Part shown: piece after piece, positions 7,462 to 16,051 of the stretch
Layout of the letters: each line of letters begins with the position of its first letter
How positions within the stretch are numbered: the stretch's first letter is position 1
Assembly: GCF_900162725.1 (NCBI RefSeq)
Contig: NZ_LT799418.1
Coordinates: 3,178,216-3,222,396 of the forward strand
Reading direction: 5' to 3'
From: Parabacteroides sp. Marseille-P3160
GTDB taxonomy: Bacteria; Bacteroidota; Bacteroidia; Bacteroidales; Tannerellaceae
DNA length: 44,181 nucleotides
Position numbers and translations under genes: made by a program
Notes under the pieces: generated by a model
What the model saw: only the letters and a program-made list of their open reading frames with translations
Databases searched by the model: none
Told to the model about the DNA's origin: nothing

Positions 7462-9021
7462 ATGAAAAAGATAGTATTTTCATTACTAAGCATAGGCTTG
7501 TTCGGGATGACAGCATGCAATAGTTTCCTGGATGAAAACCCGAAATCGTCAATCACTTCAGGAGCTTACTACAAAACAGAAGCGCAAGCAATCGCCAATG
7601 TGAATTATTTATATCGAAGCGGAGCTCCGCAAAGATATTCTAACGCAGGATCTGCTTACCTCGGACCCAACGCTTCCATTAATGGCATGCTGACCGGTTA
7701 TTTTACAAACAGCTATGAGGGACAAGAAATAGTTTGCATGTATGCAAGACAATTAAACCGTCAACAATATACACAGACTATTTCCAATACGATGAATGAC
7801 ATCTGGGATAATTGCTATGCTTCCATCAATGTAACAAATGCAGCAATTAAATATATCCCTACGATAGAAATGAGTACGGAAACAGCTAATAAATTAGTAG
7901 CTGAGGCCAAGTTTTTCCGGGCATTCAATTATTTTTATTTAGTAAAGACTTTCGGCGCAATTCCTATGCCGACCGAACCATACGAATCATTAGAAAACTT
8001 ATATCTGGAACGCACTCCGGTCGCTTCGGTATATGAATTAATCGAATCGGATCTGAAAACAGCGGTAGAAACCCTTCCTGCGGTTAAATTTGCAAGCAAT
8101 GCACATCGTATCACCCAATATGTAGCAGCAATGACGCTTGCCAATGTATATCTTCAACAAGGCAAATATGCCGAAGCCGCAGAACAGGCTAAAATCGTAG
8201 TAAATTCGCCTCATAGCCTTACTCCGAATACTGATTTGGGTGTAAATAGCGCTTATAATAAACTTCGTTCCACAGATAACTTAGATGAAGTAATTTATGC
8301 ACAGGAATTCGATGCAACGATTAATAATAGCGGTTGGTGGCCTACTTATGCCTTCAGTTCTCAGGCTGTCGCTTTATTTGGCACCTATTCCATATTCGAA
8401 AGAGTTTACGGACCGACTAATCAATTCCTGAATGTCTATAAATCCGATGATCTTCGCATCCAGCCCAACCAATTTTTCCATTGGACCTATACCCATCCGG
8501 CCTCAGGACTGGTCTGGACTTCACAGGTAGCAGGATGCTGGTATTACTATGACGAAGAAGCTTTATTGAATACAGGAAAAGGAACAAAAGATTGGAATTT
8601 CTATCGTTATGCAGAGGCATTATTAATCGCCGCGGAAGCTACGGCCCAAAGTTCGGGAGTCACAGCAGAAGCAGCCGGATATTTGGCACAAATCAAAGCC
8701 CGTGCCGATATGGAAGGAAAAACAACCGCTCAATATGCCACGGAATTGCAGGGTCTATCCAAAGACGCTTTTGTTCAGGAATGTTGGACAGAACGCTTGC
8801 GCGAGTTCCCATTAGAGTTTAAGATCTGGGACGATTGCCTCCGTACCGGCATGTTCCCGGTTATTTCAACTACTGAAAAAGGGAAAGTTGAATATCAATC
8901 TCTTGTGGGCAGCACGAATGGTTCCGGTGCCACCTTTAAAGAGTCGGATCTGTTGTGGCCAATCTCGGTGGATGAACTTCAACGCAATCCGAGCTTGACA
9001 CAGAACCCTGGTTATAATTAA
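7462..9021 (+). CDS. SusD/RagB-like surface glycan-binding lipoprotein
   Basis: The 519-residue partner of the preceding SusC, forming the lid of the outer-membrane importer. The lipoprotein signal ends in the lipobox GMTAC (cysteine 19), followed by NSFLDENPKSS, a standard SusD N-terminus. The middle holds TPR-like helices (AEAKFFRAFNYFYLVKTFG), and the C-terminus ends QNPGYN, as in many SusD proteins. It is followed by a strong terminator, so the PUL1 signalling and import unit ends here. Confidence 0.94.
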   Translation: MKKIVFSLLSIGLFGMTACNSFLDENPKSSITSGAYYKTEAQAIANVNYLYRSGAPQRYSNAGSAYLGPNASINGMLTGYFTNSYEGQEIVCMYARQLNRQQYTQTISNTMNDIWDNCYASINVTNAAIKYIPTIEMSTETANKLVAEAKFFRAFNYFYLVKTFGAIPMPTEPYESLENLYLERTPVASVYELIESDLKTAVETLPAVKFASNAHRITQYVAAMTLANVYLQQGKYAEAAEQAKIVVNSPHSLTPNTDLGVNSAYNKLRSTDNLDEVIYAQEFDATINNSGWWPTYAFSSQAVALFGTYSIFERVYGPTNQFLNVYKSDDLRIQPNQFFHWTYTHPASGLVWTSQVAGCWYYYDEEALLNTGKGTKDWNFYRYAEALLIAAEATAQSSGVTAEAAGYLAQIKARADMEGKTTAQYATELQGLSKDAFVQECWTERLREFPLEFKIWDDCLRTGMFPVISTTEKGKVEYQSLVGSTNGSGATFKESDLLWPISVDELQRNPSLTQNPGYN

Positions 9022-9035
9022 ACCACTAATGATTG

Positions 9036-9068
9036 AAAAAGCCCGAAACATTTTTTCGGGCTTTTTTT
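9036..9068 (+). terminator. Intrinsic terminator after PUL1 susD
   Basis: The perfect stem AAAAAGCCCGAAA/TTTCGGGCTTTTT encloses a 4-base loop and ends in a T run. Confidence 0.93.
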
Positions 9069-9165
9069 ACATACCCGCTTTCATGGATGAAATTCTTTCC
9101 TTTTCTTTGTATTCTAATGAGTAAAAACAAGCTGCATTTTTTTAGGAATGGTATAAATTAAAATC

Positions 9166-11487
9166 ATGAAGAATCGACACTTTGTATTGGGAGCGCTTTC
9201 GATTGCGCTATTAGGCGGTAACCTGAAAGGTCAGGCGGCTGTTAAAGAAGAGACTTTCGATCCGGTTGAATATGTAAATCCTTTAATGGGAACTCATTCT
9301 ACTTTCGAGCTGTCTACCGGAAACACCTATCCGGCTATTGCACGCCCTTGGGGTATGAATTTCTGGACACCTCAGACTGGTAAAATGGGCGACGGATGGG
9401 CCTATACTTATACTTCCTATAAGATCAGAGGATTTAAACAGACGCATCAACCCAGTCCGTGGATTAATGACTACGGTCAGTTTTCCCTCATGCCGGTTGT
9501 CGGTTCACCGACCTTTGACCAAGATAAACGGGCCAGTTGGTTTTCACATAAGGCGGAAGTCGCCAAACCTTATTATTATCGCGTTTACCTGGCGGAGCAT
9601 GACGTGGTCACGGAAATTACTCCGACGGAACGTGCGGCTATCTTTCGCTTTACTTTTCCGGAAAACGACCGCTCCTATGTAGTCATCGATGCATTCGACA
9701 AGGGTTCCTATGTCAAAGTAATCCCTTCGGAAAATAAAATCATCGGTTACACCACCCGGAATAGCGGAGGCGTACCGAAGAACTTCAGAAATTATTTCGT
9801 CATCCGGTTCGACAAGGCTTTTACCTACCAGGCAACTTTCGAAGGTTCCAACCTGACCGAAAACCGGCTGGAGCAAACAGCGGACCATTCCGGCGCCGTT
9901 ATCGGATTTCAAACCCGGAAAGGAGAAAAGGTACATGCCCGCGTGGCTTCCTCTTTTATCAGTTACGAACAAGCTGAAATCAACCTGAAGGAGCTGGGAG
10001 ACGATTCCTTCGACACGGTTGCCGAGAAAGGAAAAGCCGCTTGGAATAAGACACTGGGAGCGATCAAGGTGGAAGGCGGCACGTCGGATCAATACCGCAC
10101 CTTTTACTCCTGCCTCTATCGCTCGCTGCTGTTTCCCCGTAAATTCTACGAAATCGACGCCAACGGTAAGGCCGTGCATTACAGCCCTTATAACGGAGAA
10201 GTGCTTCCTGGGTTCATGTATACGGACACTGGTTTCTGGGATACATTCCGCTGCCTGTTCCCCTTCCTCAACCTGATGTATCCCGAGCAAAACAAAGAAA
10301 TTCAGGAAGGATTGATCAACACGTATAAAGAAAGCGGATTCTTCCCGGAATGGGCCAGCCCGGGACACCGAGGCTGTATGGTGGGAAATAATTCGGCCTC
10401 CGTATTGGTCGATGCCTACAAGAAGGGAGTCAAAGTAGATGATCTCCAGACTATGTACGAAGGCTTGATTCATGGCGCCAACAATGTACACCCCCAGATA
10501 TCTTCAACCGGTCGGCTGGGATATGAGTATTACAACAAGCTCGGTTACGTCCCCTACGATGTAAAGATCAACGAAAACGCCGCCCGTACGCTGGAATACG
10601 CCTATGATGACTGGTGTATCTACCAACTGGCCAAAGACCTCAAACGTCCGAAGAAAGAATTGGAACTCTATGCCAAGCGGGCGATGAACTATAAAAATCT
10701 CTTCGACCCGGAAACCAAACTGATGCGCGGAAAAAACAAGGACGGCAAGTTCATGGCACCCTTCTCTCCGTTAAAGTGGGGAGACGCATTTACCGAAGGA
10801 AACAGTTGGCACTATACCTGGTCTGTTTTCCACGATCCGCAAGGTTTGATCGACCTGATGGGCGGGCGAAAAGAATTTATTACGATGCTGGACTCGGTTT
10901 TCGCCGTACCACCCCTCTTTGACGACAGCTACTACGGAGGTGTTATTCACGAAATACGTGAAATGCAGATCATGAATATGGGAAATTATGCGCATGGCAA
11001 CCAGCCCATCCAACACATGATCTATCTCTATAATTATGCAGGAGAACCTTGGAAAGCACAATATTGGCTGCGCGAAGTGATGAACAAGATGTATTTGCCG
11101 ACAGCCGATGGCTATTGCGGAGATGAAGACAACGGACAGACTTCCGCCTGGTATGTCTTTTCGGCACTCGGATTCTACCCTGTTTGTCCAGGTACGGACG
11201 AATATGTTTTGGGAGCGCCTCTGTTCAAGAAAGCGACGCTGACTTTCCAGAATGGAAACCGGTTAGTTATTAACGCTCCAGAGAATAGCAAAGAAAACAT
11301 CTATGTGGAATCCATTTCGGTAAACGGACAGCCCCATACTAAGAATTATTTCACCCATAGCTTATTGCAAAACGGAGGAACGATTGATTTCCGAATGAGC
11401 GCCACCCCCAACCATAACCGGGGCACCCAACCGCAAGACTTCCCCTACTCTTTCTCCGTAAATGAAAAGGAGAAAATTAAAAATTAA
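9166..11487 (+). CDS. GH92 alpha-mannosidase, alpha-1,2 signature
   Basis: Secreted exo-alpha-mannosidase of family GH92, a calcium-dependent inverting enzyme; 773 residues with an N-terminal signal peptide (about 1-25). Against the characterised B. thetaiotaomicron BT3990, whose residues I recall as Glu533 acid, His584-Glu585 and Asp642/Asp644, this protein has Glu544 (TEGNSW), His595-Glu596 (VIHEIREM) and Asp653/Asp655 (CGDEDNGQ). The spacings are exactly the same (+51/+52 and +109/+111). The His-Glu pair has been tied to alpha-1,2 specificity, so that linkage is the best guess. It lies after the susD terminator and 13 bases before ettA. Its own promoter is not recognisable. Confidence 0.93.
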   Translation: MKNRHFVLGALSIALLGGNLKGQAAVKEETFDPVEYVNPLMGTHSTFELSTGNTYPAIARPWGMNFWTPQTGKMGDGWAYTYTSYKIRGFKQTHQPSPWINDYGQFSLMPVVGSPTFDQDKRASWFSHKAEVAKPYYYRVYLAEHDVVTEITPTERAAIFRFTFPENDRSYVVIDAFDKGSYVKVIPSENKIIGYTTRNSGGVPKNFRNYFVIRFDKAFTYQATFEGSNLTENRLEQTADHSGAVIGFQTRKGEKVHARVASSFISYEQAEINLKELGDDSFDTVAEKGKAAWNKTLGAIKVEGGTSDQYRTFYSCLYRSLLFPRKFYEIDANGKAVHYSPYNGEVLPGFMYTDTGFWDTFRCLFPFLNLMYPEQNKEIQEGLINTYKESGFFPEWASPGHRGCMVGNNSASVLVDAYKKGVKVDDLQTMYEGLIHGANNVHPQISSTGRLGYEYYNKLGYVPYDVKINENAARTLEYAYDDWCIYQLAKDLKRPKKELELYAKRAMNYKNLFDPETKLMRGKNKDGKFMAPFSPLKWGDAFTEGNSWHYTWSVFHDPQGLIDLMGGRKEFITMLDSVFAVPPLFDDSYYGGVIHEIREMQIMNMGNYAHGNQPIQHMIYLYNYAGEPWKAQYWLREVMNKMYLPTADGYCGDEDNGQTSAWYVFSALGFYPVCPGTDEYVLGAPLFKKATLTFQNGNRLVINAPENSKENIYVESISVNGQPHTKNYFTHSLLQNGGTIDFRMSATPNHNRGTQPQDFPYSFSVNEKEKIKN

Positions 11488-11500
11488 ATTGTAACCATTT

Positions 11501-13189
11501 ATGGCAGACGATAAAAAAATCATCTTTTCAATGGTGGGGGTATCCAAAATTTACCCCCCTCAGAAACAAGTATTAAAAAACATCTATCTCTCTTTCTTTT
11601 ACGGAGCTAAAATAGGAATTATCGGATTGAACGGATCCGGGAAATCGACCTTATTGAAAATTATTGCCGGCTTGGACAAAGATTATCAGGGAGAGGTTAT
11701 CTTTTCACCCGGTTACAGAGTGGGTTATCTCGAACAGGATCCTAAGCTACAGGCCGGGAAAACCGTCAAAGAGATTGTGCAGGAAGGCGTACAGGAAACA
11801 GTCGACCTACTGAAAGAATATGAAGAAGTAAATGAAAAATTCGGCGATCCGGAGATATTGGAAAATCCGGATAAAATGGACGCCCTGATCAATCGGCAAG
11901 CCGAACTGCAGGACAAGATCGATGCGGCGGACGCCTGGAACCTGGACAGCCGTCTGGAGCGCGCGATGGATGCCCTGCGTTGCCCGCCGGAAGACCAGAC
12001 CGTCGATACCCTCTCCGGAGGGGAGCGCCGCCGTGTAGCGCTATGCCGCCTGTTGCTCCAGCAACCGGACATTTTATTACTCGATGAGCCGACCAACCAT
12101 TTGGATGCCGAATCAATCGACTGGCTGGAGCAACATCTTCAACAATACCAGGGAACGGTTATCTGCATTACGCATGACCGCTATTTTCTCGATCATGTAG
12201 CCGGATGGATTCTGGAACTCGACCGGGGGGAAGGTATTCCCTGGAAAGGCAATTACTCTTCCTGGCTCGATCAGAAAACCCAACGGATGGCCCAGGAGGA
12301 AAAACAGGTCAGCAAACGGCGCAAAAGCTTGGAAAACGAATTGGAATGGATTCGTATGGCGCCCAAAGCTCGTCAGGCTAAAGGAAAAGCCCGTTTGAAT
12401 TCCTACGAAAAGCTCTTGAATGAAGACCCAAAGGAACGGGAATCCAAATTGGAGATCTTTATCCCGAACGGACCGCGCTTAGGAAATAAGGTTATTGAAG
12501 CGAAAGAGGTAGCCAAGGCTTTCGGCGAACGGCTTTTGTTCGACCATCTGAACTTTATGCTTCCCCCCAACGGAATCGTGGGCGTAATCGGCCCGAACGG
12601 CGCCGGCAAAACAACGCTGTTCAAGATGATCATGGGAATGGAAAGCGTAGACAAAGGTACTTTTGAAGTGGGAGAAACGGTTCGGATAGGTTACGCCGAC
12701 CAGACACATAAGGACATCGATCCGAAGAAGACGGTCTATCAGGTCGTTTCGGGCGGAAACGAATTCATCCGTGTCGGAGGCAAAGAGATCAACGCACGCG
12801 CTTACCTCTCCAAATTCAATTTCTCCGGAGCCGACCAGGAAAAATTATGCGGCGTACTTTCCGGAGGGGAACGCAACCGGTTGCATCTGGCTATCACGCT
12901 GAAAACCGAAGCAAATGTCTTGCTGCTCGACGAGCCGACAAATGATATCGATGTAAATACCTTACGCGCTTTGGAGGAAGGTTTGGAAAACTTTGCCGGC
13001 TGCGCCGTCGTTATTTCGCACGACCGCTGGTTCCTCGACCGTATTTGCACGCACATCCTTTCTTTCGAAGGCGATTCGGAAGTCGTATTCTATGAAGGGA
13101 CCTACTCTGAGTATGAAGCATACAAGCGGAAGAATTTAGGGGACGTCGAACCGAAGCGAATCCGTTACCGAAAACTAATCGTTGATTAA
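11501..13189 (+). CDS. ettA: Energy-dependent translational throttle protein EttA (ABC-F)
   Basis: Cytoplasmic ABC-F ATPase that binds the ribosomal E site and gates the first elongation steps according to the ATP/ADP ratio. The 562 residues match EttA. Seen: Walker A GLNGSGKST (42-50), an arm insertion (about 95-140), signature LSGGERRR (171-178) with Walker B ILLLDEPTNHLD, a basic linker (about 260-320), a second Walker A GPNGAGKTT, and a second LSGGERNR with VLLLDEPTNDID. There are no transmembrane helices. It starts 13 bases after the GH92 stop, so it may be read through from it, although its function is unrelated. Confidence 0.95.
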   Translation: MADDKKIIFSMVGVSKIYPPQKQVLKNIYLSFFYGAKIGIIGLNGSGKSTLLKIIAGLDKDYQGEVIFSPGYRVGYLEQDPKLQAGKTVKEIVQEGVQETVDLLKEYEEVNEKFGDPEILENPDKMDALINRQAELQDKIDAADAWNLDSRLERAMDALRCPPEDQTVDTLSGGERRRVALCRLLLQQPDILLLDEPTNHLDAESIDWLEQHLQQYQGTVICITHDRYFLDHVAGWILELDRGEGIPWKGNYSSWLDQKTQRMAQEEKQVSKRRKSLENELEWIRMAPKARQAKGKARLNSYEKLLNEDPKERESKLEIFIPNGPRLGNKVIEAKEVAKAFGERLLFDHLNFMLPPNGIVGVIGPNGAGKTTLFKMIMGMESVDKGTFEVGETVRIGYADQTHKDIDPKKTVYQVVSGGNEFIRVGGKEINARAYLSKFNFSGADQEKLCGVLSGGERNRLHLAITLKTEANVLLLDEPTNDIDVNTLRALEEGLENFAGCAVVISHDRWFLDRICTHILSFEGDSEVVFYEGTYSEYEAYKRKNLGDVEPKRIRYRKLIVD

Positions 13190-13208
13190 TAACCACAAAT
13201 ATTTATAT

Positions 13209-13865
13209 ATGAAAGGCAAACTAATTATCGGAGCGTTATTAAGTTTTTCTCTTTTTTACTTTAGTGTACAAGGGCAAGCGCAAAAAATAGAGAAGTTATT
13301 TAATGGAAAAGATTTTTCCAACTGGAACTTTATCGTTAAAGACAATGCCGTTCCGCCCGAGAGAGTATTCACCATCAAGGACGGACTGATCCATATTACG
13401 GGAGATCCGTTCGGTTACATGTACACGAAAAAGAAATACAGCAACTTTAAACTGCATGTGGAATGGCGTTGGCCGAAAGGTGTTGAATCCAACAGCGGAA
13501 TCTTTGTCTTGATAGAAGAAGCGAATAACCCTTTTCCTAACGGAATCGAGTGTCAATTAAAAGCGGGTGATGCAGGTAGTTTCGTCTTGCTGGGCGGTTC
13601 CGATCTATTGGAATTCGAGTTGCCGGCAGGAACAGCTGAACGCCCGGCCTTCCCGGTCGTACAAAAAGCGAAAGAGAGCAGTGAAAAGCCGGCCGGTGAA
13701 TGGAACGAAGCCAATATCTTTGTAAAAGACGGCACCATTACAGTCTTCATCAACGGCGTATACCAGAATGTCGGCACGAATCCGGTCAAGGAAGGTTACA
13801 TTGGCCTGCAAAGCGAAGGAAAGGACATCCAGTTCCGTAATGTAACGCTAACGGAACGGCCGTAA
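13209..13865 (+). CDS. Secreted DUF1080 (3-keto-disaccharide hydrolase-like) protein
   Basis: The 218-residue protein has a signal peptide (MKGKLIIGALLSFSLFYFS, cleavage near QGQAQ) and one DUF1080 domain with a concanavalin-like fold. Typical family pieces are EKLFNGKDFSNWNF near the start, an internal SNSGIFVLIEE strand and a final GYIGLQSEGKDIQFRNVTL strand. Some DUF1080 members hydrolyse 3-keto-glycosides; others are only assumed to bind sugar. The ATG at 13209 is chosen because it begins the signal peptide. An ATG at 13182 would overlap ettA by 8 bases and add nine residues before it. It lies 19 bases after ettA. Confidence 0.88.
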   Translation: MKGKLIIGALLSFSLFYFSVQGQAQKIEKLFNGKDFSNWNFIVKDNAVPPERVFTIKDGLIHITGDPFGYMYTKKKYSNFKLHVEWRWPKGVESNSGIFVLIEEANNPFPNGIECQLKAGDAGSFVLLGGSDLLEFELPAGTAERPAFPVVQKAKESSEKPAGEWNEANIFVKDGTITVFINGVYQNVGTNPVKEGYIGLQSEGKDIQFRNVTLTERP

Positions 13866-13906
13866 ATCTCAGGCTTTCTTTACAGTTTCTTTCTTTGAAA
13901 TGGCAT

Positions 13907-13939
13907 AAAAAGAGGGCGTGTCAAAAGCATCACACCCTC
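13907..13939 (-). terminator. Probable minus-strand (possibly bidirectional) terminator
   Basis: The stem GAGGGTGTG/CACGCCCTC (one mismatch) is followed on the minus strand by T5. It lies between the convergent DUF1080 gene and the minus-strand pseudogene. A second hairpin, GAGGCCG/CGGCCTC (13947-13973), has no T run. Confidence 0.55.
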
Positions 13940-14025
13940 CTACGATGAGGCCGGGGAGAGTCCTATCGGCCTCTATAATACGACAAGCGCGGCGGGATGC
14001 CAATAAGATTGGGGGTTGTAGGGAT

Positions 14026-14057
14026 AAAAATAGCGAAGCCTGAAGTGACTTCGCTAT
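14026..14057 (-). terminator. Terminator of the PD-(D/E)XK remnant
   Basis: On the minus strand, ATAGCGAAG pairs perfectly with CTTCGCTAT and is followed by a T run. It lies 8 bases after the restored stop codon of the pseudogene. Confidence 0.8.
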
Positions 14058-14064
14058 GAGGTTG

Positions 14065-14404
14065 TTATAGCTTTTCGATCTCCTCGGCGGTAAGGCCGGT
14101 GGTCTCGGAAATGAGGTCGACCGGGAGGCCTTTTGCTTTCAGATTTCGCGCAATATTCAATTTCTCTTCGGTGCGGCCTTTTTTTTTCACCTTTCCGTTC
14201 GGCGAAGGCGAGGACGGCAAGGTTGTCGCGGTAGACTTTGATGCTTTCGTCGTACTTCTCGCGCTCTTCTTTCGTGAGGGAGGCGATGTCTACAATCTTC
14301 TCCAACTTCTCGAAGACTGACTTGCGGGCCTTAAAGGGCAGTCTCTTTAGTGTTTCCATATTTTTTAATACATATATCCATCGTTCAAAATCGGTTTCGC
14401 ACTC
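14065..14404 (-). pseudogene. Remnant of Rpn/PD-(D/E)XK family transposase-nuclease
   Basis: C-terminal fragment of the PD-(D/E)XK nuclease-transposase (Rpn-like) family common in Bacteroidales; full-length members are about 280-310 residues. Recognisable text: ECETDFERWIYVLKNMETLK, then FEKLEKIVDIASLTKEERE and KYDESIKVYRDNLAVLAFAERKGE. A run of nine A (plus-strand T, 14179-14187) then shifts the frame. In the shifted frame the family's usual ending appears (IARNLKAKGLPVDLISETTG, then LTAEEIEKL), stopping at 14065-14067. A TAA at 14405-14407 closes the frame upstream and the nuclease domain is absent. It is therefore doubly broken, unless slippage on the A run restores a short product. Confidence 0.8.
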
Positions 14405-14482
14405 TTAGCGGATAACAGATGGGAAAACTTCATTTTTGAGCTTGATCCAAAAAACGAAGCAAAAAAGATCAAGTTTGATTAA

Positions 14483-14797
14483 TTACCCCAGTTCATTTTT
14501 GAGCTTTTTATCATCCTGCCGACAATCCCAGATAGTAACAATATTTATAATATCTTTGTCTTCGTCAATAAAATAAATTATTTTATAATTGTCTCTAACC
14601 ACTAAAGAACGGAAACTTACAGGTAAATCGGAAAGATATGGCTCTAAAGCAGCCATTTGAGGAAACTGAACTAAAGGGAATACAGCGTTTTTAATATCCA
14701 CTAACAATTTATTCGCTTCAGACCTGCTTTTTTCTCTATAAAAAGAATATATCTCCTTTAATCTCTGCTCTGCTTTTGGTTGCCAAATTATTTCCAT
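14483..14797 (-). CDS. RelE/ParE-family toxin
   Basis: The 104-residue protein has the RelE/ParE fold pattern: an N-terminal strand (MEIIWQPKAEQRLKEIYSFY), two helices, then strands SFRSLVVRDNYKIIYFIDED and INIVTIWDCRQD. The ending WDCRQD resembles chromosomal ParE toxins of Bacteroidetes. RelE members cleave mRNA on the ribosome and ParE members poison gyrase; sequence alone does not say which applies. Its start overlaps the upstream antitoxin gene by 10 bases, indicating translational coupling. Confidence 0.88.
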   Translation of the reverse strand: MEIIWQPKAEQRLKEIYSFYREKSRSEANKLLVDIKNAVFPLVQFPQMAALEPYLSDLPVSFRSLVVRDNYKIIYFIDEDKDIINIVTIWDCRQDDKKLKNELG

Positions 14798-15024
14798 TCT
14801 TCAGCCTCTTTAAATAGTTGCTCGTGCGCCTTACCCTTTCCGTTTTTAGCGTCTTCAACGGATTGCATTACTTCCTCTTTCAATTCATTAACAGACATAG
14901 CAGCAGGATAAGAAACTGAATTTCTTAAAAACGACTGAATTTTCTTGATTATATTTACATCATTAACACCAACAATAGATTCTATCAACTTCGCTTTTTC
15001 TATATATAAATCATTTTTATTCAT
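14788..15024 (-). CDS. Antitoxin of the RelE/ParE pair
   Basis: Small 78-residue, mostly helical, charged protein directly upstream of and overlapping the toxin gene. The N-terminal half (LYIEKAKLIESIVGVNDVNI) could form the dimerisation and DNA-binding part; the acidic C-terminal half (LKEEVMQSVEDAKNGKGKAH) would wrap the toxin. I do not recognise a named antitoxin family, so the call rests on position, size and the 10-base overlap. A -7 box lies just upstream at 15053-15060. Confidence 0.8.
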   Translation of the reverse strand: MNKNDLYIEKAKLIESIVGVNDVNIIKKIQSFLRNSVSYPAAMSVNELKEEVMQSVEDAKNGKGKAHEQLFKEAEEWK

Positions 15025-15052
15025 ACAGGCAACATTTTAAATTCATGACACC

Positions 15053-15060
15053 CAAAGATA
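15053..15060 (-). promoter_or_regulatory. -7 box of the toxin-antitoxin operon
   Basis: On the minus strand TATCTTTG fits TAnnTTTG. The predicted start is near 15046, giving a 22-base leader. No -33 TTTG is seen at the usual spacing. Confidence 0.55.
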
Positions 15061-15119
15061 CATGAAATTTTTCTATTCATCCACAGACGAATCCTTTTCT
15101 CTTCCTAAAATTCCCGCAG

Positions 15120-15938
15120 CTAATTGCAAACAGTCAGTGAAATAACTTTGGATCCTTTCCCGAATACAGGAATATAACTGATGAGCCGCACCATGAAATT
15201 GTAGGGACGCATTCCATGCATAATATAAAAGACTTTATCCAGTTTCAGGCGGGGATCCCAACGCTCAAAGATACGGTTATCATCGAAGCCCCATTCAAAA
15301 ACCGCTTTTGCATTCCGTAAGGTGTCATGCTTGTCCGATTGATGGCTCAAGTATTCCGAAAGTCCGTCAAAAAGAATGCGGGCATTGGGAAAACGTTCGG
15401 CAATGGTGCATAAAAGATTTTTCACTTTTTCTTCGGGAAAATACATAAATACTCCTTCCGAAATAAAAATGAAATTACTGTCGGGATGTTTTTCTTTCAG
15501 TTTATCCAGCCAACCGGTTTCAAACGCGGAATCCGGAATTAAAAATTGATTTCGATGCGTTTGCATCAATTGCTCACGTAATTTAATAGACTCAGGAAGA
15601 TCCAGCTCATAGAAAATCGCTTTTGAAGCATTTTTCACACGATTGTACCTATCATCCAATCCACACCCGATATTCACGACAACAACGTTTTCATGCGTGG
15701 CAATGAATTCTTCCAATTGTTTGTCAATGTATTTCAAACGAACGCAGGTTCCTATACGACTCATTACTTTAGTGCCCGAATATTTTTCAAACGGATAATC
15801 TATCCGGTGCATCAATTTCAAACTTTGGGTATCATTTAAAACAGGATGTTTTTGTTGGGCATCCAAAGCACGCATATATACAGTAATAAAAAGGGTATCA
15901 GCGACATTGTCACTAATTGATGGTTTTATTTTTTCCAT
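15120..15938 (-). CDS. Class I SAM methyltransferase, leucine carboxyl methyltransferase (LCM)-like
   Basis: Predicted S-adenosylmethionine-dependent methyltransferase of the LCMT/PPM family. The 272-residue protein starts at the ATG at 15938 (MEKIKPSISDNVADTLFITV), which matches the usual family N-terminus. A start at 15998 would add 20 residues but lies upstream of the predicted transcription start. Seen: motif I VVVVNIGCGLDDRYNR, an acidic residue in YELDLPESIKLRE, and the ISEGVFMYFPEEKV segment. Bacterial homologues methylate small carboxylic or polyketide/phenolic acids; the substrate here is unknown. It stands alone, ending near a toxin-antitoxin pair and starting beside the invertible region. 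Confidence 0.85.
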   Translation of the reverse strand: MEKIKPSISDNVADTLFITVYMRALDAQQKHPVLNDTQSLKLMHRIDYPFEKYSGTKVMSRIGTCVRLKYIDKQLEEFIATHENVVVVNIGCGLDDRYNRVKNASKAIFYELDLPESIKLREQLMQTHRNQFLIPDSAFETGWLDKLKEKHPDSNFIFISEGVFMYFPEEKVKNLLCTIAERFPNARILFDGLSEYLSHQSDKHDTLRNAKAVFEWGFDDNRIFERWDPRLKLDKVFYIMHGMRPYNFMVRLISYIPVFGKGSKVISLTVCN

Positions 15939-15960
15939 TCTCTGATAGATTGATTTATCA

Positions 15961-15968
15961 CAAAGATA
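15961..15968 (-). promoter_or_regulatory. -7 box of the methyltransferase gene
   Basis: On the minus strand TATCTTTG fits TAnnTTTG. Transcription would start near 15954, 16 bases before the ATG at 15938. This decides against the longer start at 15998. Confidence 0.6.
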
Positions 15969-16051
15969 GATATTCTGGAGAATGGATTTAATCCCCATTA
16001 TTAGGGATATTTCAATAAAATAAGCCTAATAGTAAGCATTATTAGGTAATC

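Noticed and set aside
9544-10491. 315-codon minus-strand open frame inside the GH92 gene
   Set aside because: It lies fully opposite a well-supported GH92 coding region with conserved catalytic motifs; the product resembles nothing and is a shadow of GC-biased codons.
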